Assembly (NCBI RefSeq): GCF_020080835.1
Contig: NC_058164.1
Span: 14,764,142-14,828,141, forward strand
DNA: 64,000 nucleotides
From: Cotesia glomerata
Lineage: Eukaryota; Arthropoda; Insecta; Hymenoptera; Braconidae
Direction of reading: 5' to 3'
Shown: piece by piece, positions 55,193 through 64,000 of the stretch
Position numbering within the stretch: position 1 is the first letter of the stretch
Layout: each line of letters begins with the position of its first letter
Translations under genes and position numbers: made by a program
The notes under the pieces: generated by a model
Told to the model about the DNA's origin: nothing
What the model saw: the letters and a program-made list of their open reading frames with translations, nothing else
The model's database searches: none

Positions 55193-57502
55193 TCTAATAT
55201 ATAAAATTCTCGTGTCACAGTTTTCGTTGTCATACTCCTCCGAAACGGCTTGACCGATTTTGATGAAATTTTTTGTGCTTATCCGGTATCTATGAGAATC
55301 GGCCAACATCTATTTTTCATCCCCCTTAATGTTAGGGGTAGTCCACCCCTAAATTTTTTTTTTTATTTTTTAGACAAAATTTTTAATTTCTATTTTTTTA
55401 TGATACAACATACAAAAATACATACAATCCTCAATTTTCACTCTTCTACGATCAACCCTTATTTTTTAATAGCCATTTTAGTAATTTAATCATTTTTCCT
55501 CTCCGGTCGAAAACTGATCAATCGTCATTTAATTAGTTATCCCCGCCAGATGTCTACAGGTGTCACTTCTGACCCAGTAAACAGCACGGAGTAGGGATGA
55601 GAACGAAGCCGGTCTCCTTTCTTTCTCACTCCCTACACAGTTGTCGGCCATCATTATTGTTTATGCATCAAGTGTAGTAGTAACGTTGACAATTCTCTTT
55701 GCATTATCTTTGCATTGTCATTGCCAACTTACCACTTAGTAATTTCGGTATGAATTCGCCAAATCGAACTGCATCTGATTTAATGAATCGTGAACTGCAG
55801 TACAGTACTGTAGAAATGGCAGCGATTGTTGCCCGCAATATCCCACTAATGAATGAGGAACAAAGAACCATTTATGATCGCATTATGCTCGCAGTTTCAG
55901 CTGGACAAGGTGGGTTCTTCTTTTTGGATGCACCAGGTGGAACTGGCAAAACATTCGTTATTTCGCTAATTCTTGCTGAAATACGATCAAATAATGGCAT
56001 CGCATTCGCCGTTGCATCATCGGGCATTGCAGCAACTTTATTGGATGGAGGTAGAACAGCTCATTCAGTATTTAAGCTGCCACTAAATATTCAGAATAAC
56101 CCTGACGCAGTATGCAACATTAAGAAACAATCGTCCATGGCCACTGTGCTGAAACGGTGTAAAATTATTATTTGGGATGAATGTACTATGGCACACAAAA
56201 ATTCACTTGAGGCGTTGAACAGGACATTGAAAGATATTAAAAACAGTGACAAACTATTTGGCGGAACTCTGTTGGTCCTTTCAGGTGATTTCAGACAAAC
56301 ACTTCCAGTCATTCCACGTTCAACATACGCTGATGAGATCAACGCTTGCTTAAAATCATCTCCATTGTGGCGTAATGTTGAAAAATTACAGCTAAAAATA
56401 AATATGCGCGTTCAAATGCTTCAAGATCCATCCGCTGAAACATTTTCAAAACAACTCTTAGATATCGGTGATGGAAAAGTTGCTATAGATGAAACTGGAT
56501 ACGTAAAATTACCGACCGATTTCTGCACAATCGCTGATTCGCAAGATACTCTCATTGAACAAATATTTCCCGATGTACACACACAGTACATAAATCATGA
56601 GTGGCTTGCAGAAAGAGCGATTTTAGCGGCAAAAATGTAGACGTTGACAATTTAAATCTGAAGATACAAATGTTGTTGCCAGGGAACTTGGTATCATATA
56701 AATCTATTGATACAGTTTGCGACGACAGCGAAGCAGTAAATTTTCCCACAGAGTTTTTGAACTCACTGGATTTGCCAGGCATGCCACCGCATAATTTACA
56801 ATTAAAGGTTGGATCTCCAATTATCTTGCTTCGTAATTTGAACCCGCCCCGGCTGTGCGACGATACGCGATTAGTCATTCAAAAATTAATGAAAAACGTG
56901 ATCGAAGCCAGGATTTTAAATGGCAAGTTCAGAGGTGAAAATATACTCATACCACGGATTCCTATTATACCTACAGATGTGCCAATTCAATTCAAACGTA
57001 TTCAGTTTCCGATTAGATTGGCATTTGCAATGACTATCAACAAATCCTAAGGTCAAACGATGTCTGTTTGTGGATTAGATTTGAGAACACCATGTTTTTC
57101 ACACGGACAATTATACGTGGCATGCTCTCGAGTGGGTAAACCATCCAGTTTGTTTGTGTTAGCTAAAGATGGACTAACAAAAAATATTGTTCACGCTATA
57201 GCATTAAGAGATTGATATTGTTTAATAGTGTTACTGTCGTAATTGTTTAATTAATGATATATAATTTTAAGGAATAAATTATAATAACTTAAAAATAATG
57301 TTTGCCTTTTGTTATTTTTATATTCCCTCATCGTTTACAGCGCTCCATGCTTATTTCACGCATATACCACATTCTTACATACATACAATATACACATTCT
57401 AACATACATACATACTTACAATAAGTAAGCTATTTTTTGTCTACACTAGAAATTACTAGGAAATTATTTATATGGCAAAACAACGTTTGCCGGGTCAGCT
57501 AG
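55193..57502 (+). mobile_element. Helitron, non-autonomous, with Pif1 helicase only
   Basis: Starts TCTAATATATAAAATTCTCG after an A and ends TTTGCCGGGTCAGCTAG before a T (A/T insertion, CTAG end), as Helitrons do. Inserted in the right TIR of the 10.5-kb element; the left TIR shows the uninterrupted sequence. The Rep (HUH) nickase part is missing, so it depends on another element for movement. Confidence 0.88.
55699..57214 (+). pseudogene. Helitron Pif1-like DNA helicase, 5'-truncated and broken
   Basis: The first in-frame ATG is at 55750 (MNSPNRTASDLMN). Motifs in order: LDAPGGTGKTFVISLI (Walker A), AVASSGIAATLL, IIWDECTMAHK (Walker B), LVLSGDFRQTLPVIPR, then VGSPIILLRNLNPP and LYVACSRVGKPSSLFV near the C-terminus. 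Superfamily 1 helicase that unwinds DNA during rolling-circle transposition. Lesions: a one-base deletion in an A run at about 56632 and a TAA at 57048-57050 (from CAA). The normal N-terminal Rep domain and half of the upstream protein are absent. Confidence 0.88.
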
Positions 57503-58999
57503 TATTTTATAAAATAGTTGAAAAATTATAAAAAAATGTCTGACTCAGTCTGTAAATTTTATGGTTTGATACTACGAAACATCTTATTCACCAAATTTTG
57601 TTTGATGTAATAACAAATTTTTACCAAATTTTTTATATAATGATCAATATTTCAGTTCGTAAAAGCGAAAATTTAAAAAAATAAATATATATGAGCCTGT
57701 AACTTTGTTGTTATTGATAATATGAAAAAATTGACAGGAACTTTTTTATAGAATATTAAAAGTACTACAAATTTGCCATTGAACATTTTTTTAACTCTTA
57801 CAGTTTAGATGAAAAATGCAAAAAACCGGAAATTTGAATTTCAAATCTATGTTACAAATCAAATATTGAAGATAGAAATTCGACTCACAAGAAGAAGAAT
57901 TGTCTTGTCAGAAGAATTTTTTGTAGCAAATTTAATAATAAACAAGGTCCATCCATTCGTTTTTTTAAAAAATAATTTCATCAGAGTTTGCAGGACAAAA
58001 AATTAATAAAAAATCATGTTTCCTATGTTATTTAAACGGAAAAACTTTAAGTTCGATGGAGGACATCTTAGAATTAGAATTTTGAGCTCCGCTTTTGACA
58101 GGAGCTTTGTTGGGACATCTTCTAAGATATTTTGGATTAAGAGCAAAAAAAAAAAATATCGTCTTTTTTTGGCGCACCCTGATATATATATATAATACTA
58201 GCTGTTACCCACCCGCTCCACTGGGCACTTCATAGAATTGTATTTTTAGAGATCTAGACTTGAAATTTAATGGGAGTATTGTTTAGATTTGTACAGATTT
58301 CAAATTTCATCAGATTGGCCCGTACCTTTTATCCCTGTGATTATTCTAGCTTATATTCATTGTAAATTTTAATGTGCAATCACTATTTTTTCCAAAAATG
58401 AATAATGACTGAAACGAAAAAAAAAAATTGAAATGATCATTGAAAGTTTCAGTTAAAGTAATTTCGCGTCTCAAGAATGAAGTTGAAATTTGGCTAGCTT
58501 AAAGCGTGACGAATTTTGCCGTTAATTTAAATTTCCTCCGTGACATCAACTTTTCATAGAAACTTATTTGTACATGTTTTTAACGAATTCTCTTAGAATA
58601 AATAGCCAAATTCCTTTTTCACATCTCAAGTGCTTAGAAAATGCATTCATTTCAATCTGTTACGTTCCCACGATTCGGTAATAAGAACAATTCATGGGTT
58701 ATGTGATCAGCAAAAATAAAATGTATGTAAAATTCTTAGTCCGTTGAGTAAATAGCTACATGTAAAGTTAAATTTTGGAAACCTTACAATGACTTTTTTT
58801 GCCGTTGCCAAAGAGACGATTGTTGTGAGAAAATATAATTATTAAAAAAGGAAAATATTTAAATCCGTTGGCCTTGGAGGCCATTCCCGTAAGTTCCTGT
58901 TTCTCTTGAAATTCTATCAAATTCTATATCTGTAGGAACTGTATTTGAAAAGTATAAATTTTTTGACAATTATCACTCCCACACTCTTATATGGGAGAG

Positions 59000-60715
59000 G
59001 AATTTCATAAGATCCTATTCGAGAAAATTTCTACATTATAAACAAAAAGTTTCAACAAAACTTCAAGTCCATAGAAACTTTTGTTTGGAAATGAGAGATT
59101 TTCATTGTTAACACCCCCCCAATCCCTCCTAGGGTTAGAATTGCAGGAAAGCCCTTCTTAGCTGAACTTGACATCATACACGAAGATTCTCACCAAATTT
59201 AGAGTCTGTAGAAGTTACAGTTTGGAAATTAAAATTTTAGATTTTAGCACCCATCCCCGCAATTCCTATCGGAAATAGTCTTTATTGAAGTTCATTGTGA
59301 GATGATCTCTACATGAGAAATAAAAGATTTTTACCAAATTTAGAGTTTTTAGAAGCTATATTTTGGAAATTAAGATTTTTTATTGTTAACACCCACCCCC
59401 GCGATCCTTATTGGAGGTAATTCGTTGTAAAGTCCGTTCTTAAATAATTTCTATATTATATGTAGAAGACTTTTACTAAATTTGGGGTCTGTAGGAGCTA
59501 TAGCTTGAAAAATAAAAATTTTATTTGTTAACAACTACCCCTACAAACCCCTGTGAGGTGAACCATCGTGAAATTCGTTCGTATATTATTTCTACATCTC
59601 TTACAGAAAATTCTTACCCAATTTGGAATATATGGGAGCTGTAGTTTACAAACGGGAATTTTTTATTGTTAACGCCCCCGCAATTCTCTTTGAGGTAGAA
59701 TATCGTAGAATTCGTTCATAAATTATTTTTTCATCACTTACAGAAAGTTCCTACAAAATTTGGAGTCTGTAAGAGCTACAACTTTAAAATTCAAAATTTT
59801 CATTGTTTATACCCATCCTCGCAACCCCTGTGGGGTGAGATATCGTAAAATTCGTTTATAGATTATTTCTATATCTCTTACAGAAGATTCCTACCAAATT
59901 TGGAGTCGATAGGAACTATAGTTTAAGAACGGGAATTTTTCATTGTTAACGCCGTCGCAAACCCCTTTGGGGGAGGAATTTAATAAAATCCATTCTTAGC
60001 TGAACTTGACAGGAAAATTATACCGGAAGATTTCTACCAAATTTAGAGTCTATAAAAGTTACAGTTTGGAAATTGAAATTGAAAATTCTAACACTCACCC
60101 CCGCAATCGCTATTGAAGGTAGAATTTATTGAAATCCTCATTTAGATCACTTCTACATCACACATTACAGACTCTCACCGAATTTGGAGTCTGTGGGAGC
60201 TATAGCTCGGAAATTTAAAATTGTAATTATTAACACCCACCCCCGAAATCCATATTTGGAGTAGGTTATCATTAAATATGCTCTTAGATCATTTCTACCT
60301 CAAATATAGCAGATTCTTACCAAATTAAGAGCCTGTGGGAGCTTTAGCTTAAAAATTTAAAATTTTCATTGTTAGCACCCACCCCCGCAATCCATATTTG
60401 GAGGAGGTTGTTATAATATCCACTATTAGATCATTTCTGGATCACATATAAATGATTCCTACCAAATTTGGAACCTATAGGAGCTATAGTTGAGAAATTT
60501 TTTATTTTCATTGTTAACCCCTACCCCGCAATCTTTATTGGGGATGAATTATCATAAAATCCGCTCATAGATAATTTCTACATCACATATAGGAGATTCC
60601 TACTAAATTTGGAGTAGATAGGAGCTATAGTTTAAAAATGGGAATTTTCCATTGTCAACGCCTCCGCAACCCCCCTTGTGGGTGGAATTTCGTAAAATCC
60701 GTTCTTAGCTGACCT
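59000..60715. repeat. ~141-bp tandem repeat, block 1 (about 12 units)
   Basis: Each unit has a C-rich core (CACCCCCGCAATCC..), then GTAAAATCCGTTCTTAG, TCTACATCACATATAG, CCAAATTTGGAGTC and GGAGCTATAG. C-rich cores lie near 59106, 59260, 59400, 59535, 59680, 59815, 59955, 60100, 60240, 60380, 60525 and 60660. Confidence 0.85.
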
Positions 60716-60835
60716 CTACTCGGCGAAAGGAATATTCCTACAAAATTTCAAATCTCTACGCCTTATGGTTCCAGAGATATCGTGATGAGTCAATATATAG
60801 GTGGAAATCTCATATATATATATATAGATAGATTT

Positions 60836-61020
60836 ATTGGCACCAGATGTACAGCTTGTCTAACAAACTCTGATACATCTTTCGCTTAAATCTACTTTTC
60901 TTACACTAATTTTATAATTTATTATTTTATTTTAGTATTTCAACTTGATAGTTAATCTATATTTCAATCTATAACGCTAGTAAATACTTTCTTCGACTTT
61001 GGGTCGTTTCCTTAGTTTCA
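60836..61020. other. Non-repeat spacer between repeat blocks
   Basis: About 185 bp beginning GATTTATTGGCACCAGATG, AT-rich, no ORF. Could be a fragment of another element. Confidence 0.35.
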
Positions 61021-61029
61021 GTTTATCGC

Positions 61030-61828
61030 ATATAGCAGATTCTTTTCAAATTTGGAGCTTATAGGAGCTACAGCTCGAAAATTTAAAATTTTAATTGTTA
61101 AAACCCACCCCCGCACCCCCCTGTGGGGAGGGATATCGTAAAATTCGTTCATAAATGATTTTTACATTACTTACAGAAAATTCATACAAAATTATGAGTC
61201 TGTCAGAGCTGTAGCTCGGAAATTTAAAATTTTCACTGTTAACGCCCACCCCCGCAATCCATATTGGGGGTAGGCTGTCATTAAATCCGCTCTTGAATCA
61301 TTTCTACATCCCATAGAACAGATTCTTACCAAATTTGGAGCCTATAGGAACTACAGCTCGGAAATTAAAAATGTTCATTGTTAAGACCCACCCCCGCACT
61401 CCTCTGTGGAGTGGGATATCGTAAAATTCGTTCATAAATTATTTTTACATCACTTACACAAAATTCATACAAAATTAGGAGTCTGTAGGAGCTAAAAGTC
61501 GAAAATTTTTAATTTTCATTGTTAACGTCCACCCCCGCAATCCATATTGGGAGTAGATTGTCGTAAAATCCGCTCTTAGATCATTTCTACATCACATATA
61601 GGAGATTCCTACCAAATTTGAAGTCGATAGGAGCTATAGGTTAAAAATGGGAATTTTCTATTGTTAACGCCCCCGCAACCCCCCTTGTGGGTGGAATTTC
61701 GTAAAATCCGTTCTTAGCTGACCTCTACTCGGCGAAAGGAATATTCCTACCAAATTTCAAGTCGCTACGCCTTATGGTTCCAGAGATATCGTGATGAGTC
61801 AATATATAGGTGGGAATCTCTTATATAT
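61030..61828. repeat. ~141-bp tandem repeat, block 2
   Basis: Five units with cores near 61105, 61248, 61390, 61532 and 61670, closed by the terminal unit with TTCCAGAGATATCGTGATGA. Confidence 0.85.
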
Positions 61829-61829
61829 A

Positions 61830-62275
61830 CAGGGTGTCCCAAAAGTCACGGACGCCATTGTAGCATCTGATGAAAAAAATAATTCTGAGACGAAAAGTCC
61901 TTAGCCATTTTTCAATTAACCGCATAGATAATTAATTATTAATTAAAAATGACGTCTCTTTATTTGTTAGAGAGAGAGCGCCAGTGTCCAGTAAAGTATG
62001 TGCCAAACAAAGACACAACTAACTGTATGACTAACTGGTTTCTATAGCTAACGTAGTCACACATATTTACTTACACATTCACACGTGCAAGCGTCTTCGT
62101 TGGAACGCACTTGACTTGACACTAGTGCTCTCTCTCTAACGCATAAAAGGACGTTATTTTAATTAATAATTAATTATCTATGCGTCTGATTAAAAAATGG
62201 CTAAGGACTTTTCGTCTCAGAATTATTTTGTTTATCAGATGCTACAATGGCGTCCGTTACTTCTGGGACACTCTG
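61830..62275. mobile_element. MITE with CAGGGTGTCCCA ends, TA duplication
   Basis: CAGGGTGTCCCAAAAGTCAC at the left, complement of CAGAGTGTCCCAGAAGTAAC at the right, inverted arms about 130 bp, TA on both sides (61828-61829, 62276-62277). 446 bp, no ORF. Fits Tc1/mariner-type mobilisation. Confidence 0.9.
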
Positions 62276-62449
62276 TATATATAGATAAGTATTTATTCTT
62301 GGTTGTTTAACAGGACGAAATAAAAAATCGTTTCAAGTTTTGATCTATTGCAGCTATTAATTAAATATTTTGACTTTTTTTTTATTTTTATTTTACACCA
62401 TGCATTTTTTCTAAGGGCATTATTCCCGAACTCTATTCCAGCCTAGTTT

Positions 62450-63236
62450 CAGAGTTCTAAAAGCTATAGATTGGAATACACATTTTTTTTTTAATTTTTA
62501 ACGCCCTCGCTCAACCCTCTTGGAGTTGAATATCATAAAATTAATTCTTGATAAACTCAAACATGCCAAAAAAAATATTTTGGCCAAGTTTTAAAGTTCT
62601 TAAAGCAATAGATTGGAAGATACAAATTTTTAATATTTTTAACGCCCCCGCACAACCCCCTTAGGGTTTAATATCATAAAATTAGTTCTTAGTAAATTCA
62701 AACATGCCAAAAGAAATATTCTGGCCAAGTTCCAGAGTTTCAAAAGCTATAGATTGGAAAAAACAATTTTTTTAATTTTTAACGCCCCCACACTCCCTCT
62801 AGGGGTGAAATATCATAAAATTAGTTGTTAGTAAACTCAAAGATGCTAAAAAAAATTTTTTGGTCAAGTTTCAGAGTTCTAAAAGCTATAGATTGGAAGA
62901 TAAAAATTTTTTTTTAATTTTCAACGCCCCCGCATTCCCTTCTGGGGTGGAATATCATAAAATTAGTTCTTAGTAAATTCAAACATGCCAAAAAAAATAT
63001 CCTGACTAAGTTTAATACCTATAAGAGCTGTATTTTTCAAATGTGAATTTTTTTCAATTAACACCCCCGCAACCCCTCTTGGGGGTGGAATTTCGTAAAA
63101 TCCGTTTTTAGCTGACCTCTACTCGGTGAAAAGAATATTCCTACCAAATTTCAAGTCTTTAGCTCTAATGGTTCCAGAGATATCGTGATGAGTGACTATA
63201 TAGGTGGAAATCTCTTATATATATATATATATAGAT
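62450..63236. repeat. ~141-bp tandem repeat, block 3
   Basis: Five units with cores near 62507, 62645, 62785, 62925 and 63062. Units here are a diverged subtype with TCAAACATGCCAAAAAAA and AAAGCTATAGATTGGAA, then the common terminal unit. Confidence 0.85.
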
Positions 63237-63239
63237 ATA

Positions 63240-64000
63240 TAGATTTGAAAGCTCTTCAAATAAGCTTCAATTTGAGTACCATATCATATGTGTAGTCTTA
63301 AAATTATGTCCTATTCCGCTATGCCAATTATGAAATTTGCTATTGCACTCGTTTTAGTAGATTTCATAAAAAATCAACGATTTACAAGTATCGGGAAGTT
63401 ATTGTTTTCACCCCGTTTTGTAAAAATCGTATTTCGATGAGATTGATTTACCTAAAAGTTTTTGCGGTTTGAATATTCCAAAAATAGTGTTGTGTGAAAT
63501 TCTTGTCAGACTTTTAAGCTTGAAAAGCACTAGAGCATAGAAAAACTATCTTTTTGAGCTCTTAGAAGTATTATTACTTCATTAATCCATCTGCTTGTAC
63601 ATAGATTTCCACATCACTCATGAGGTACTGTGCAAGTAAATGCGTTTCCATTTTTTTACATGGCGGGTCCCCTGTAGGCCTAAACCATGGTAAATCATCA
63701 ACAGAAATTTGTAATTTTATTTCGATGTTATAGTTCATAATCCCTGGTTAAGAATTCTGATTGATAAGAATTCAGAAGCGGTCACTCCATGAAAAGTGTA
63801 TATCTACATATACAACCAAATGAATTAAAATTATTGAAAAGAATTCAAATTTTATTATTTTTAATTCTTTTCAATCAATATTTTTAAACAGGGATATTTC
63901 AAATGTTACTAAGTTATTATTATTACTTCTAGATTTTTATAAAGCTCAATTCAGAAAATTTGAATTTTATATAAGTTTATTTTTTAAGTAAAACTGATAG
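63240..64000. other. AT-rich region without a recognisable gene
   Basis: Near 63500-63565 a decayed relative of the GAGCTC hairpin repeat occurs (CAGACTTTTAAGCTTGAAAA). No ORF with protein character. Confidence 0.4.

Larger units (their letters stand above)
47656..58181. mobile_element. 10.5-kb long-TIR element carrying a hAT-like gene
   Basis: Left end TAGTGGTCCAAAAAAAAGAC, right end complement of CAGGGTGCGCCAAAAAAAGAC, both in (TA)n. Inverted arms of about 675 bp: 47656 to about 48335, and 57503-58181 continued at about 55192-55160 beyond a Helitron. Inside lies a multi-exon gene with hAT-like features (48671-54716). Ends of the form YARNG fit hAT. Without the Helitron (2.3 kb) and three MITEs the element would be about 6 kb. 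Confidence 0.8.
58198..63236 (-). mobile_element. Helitron-like element(s) filled with 141-bp tandem repeats
   Basis: On the minus strand the left boundary reads GGGTAACAGCTAG then T, a Helitron-type 3' end. On the right, ATATAGATAT and GAGATTTCCACCTATATA could be the 5' end. The same 5'-like terminal unit also occurs at about 60715-60835 and about 61710-61828, so three blocks may be three nested or tandem copies. Only repeats are present, no helicase or Rep. Confidence 0.45.

Overview
The window is a repeat-dense, AT-rich piece of eukaryotic nuclear DNA, almost certainly from an arthropod. The evidence is GT-AG introns, three BEL/Pao LTR retrotransposons, two R1-like LINEs, a Helitron, long-TIR DNA transposons, MITEs with TA target duplications, and (TG)n/(TA)n microsatellites. 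A BEN-domain gene together with this repeat mix would fit a parasitoid wasp, but that is inference. I see no ordinary host gene apart from possible transposon cargo.

Layout. 1-3.84 kb: R1-like LINE on the minus strand (ORF1 gag broken by one frameshift, ORF2 endonuclease/RT open to the window edge). 4.508-26.759 kb: a 22-kb inverted-repeat structure with matching ends (CCCACACCGAAAG...). Its centre carries a decayed Tnp2/EnSpm-like transposase gene (13.3-18.0 kb, minus). Each arm carries a BEN-domain gene pointing outward. The right BEN gene (24.265-26.176 kb, plus) is an intact 8-exon gene of 371 codons; the left one has shrunk to exons 7-8 (5.09-5.36 kb). A foldback element (5.36-7.36 kb), BEL copy 1 (7.36-12.57 kb) and BEL copy 2 (18.20-23.78 kb) are nested in the arms. 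I read the whole as one large DNA transposon with BEN cargo, later invaded.

26.76-31.8 kb: a second R1-like LINE, riddled with stops. 31.8-34.5 kb: dispersed repeats, a GAGCTC hairpin series and a tRNA-like SINE. 34.55-44.47 kb: BEL copy 3 with two full 644-bp LTRs, its 3' LTR split seven bases from the end by a 4.25-kb DNA element (40.21-44.46 kb) whose left arm is an inverted, decayed copy of its own gene. 44.49-47.45 kb and 47.66-58.18 kb: two long-TIR elements with TAGAG/CAGGG-type ends set in (TA)n tracts. The larger holds a broken multi-exon hAT-like gene, three MITEs and a Helitron with only a Pif1 helicase. 58.2-63.2 kb: three blocks of a ~141-bp tandem repeat with a Helitron-like end. 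63.2-64 kb: AT-rich with no recognisable gene.

The retroelement ORFs are mostly broken. BEL copies 2 and 3 share the same integrase lesions, copy 1 has an open integrase but a broken RT-RNase H region, and all three copies keep only a zinc-knuckle remnant of gag. The BEL family also shows a strong strand-asymmetric excess of the tetramer CGCT in both LTR and coding sequence, which I cannot explain.
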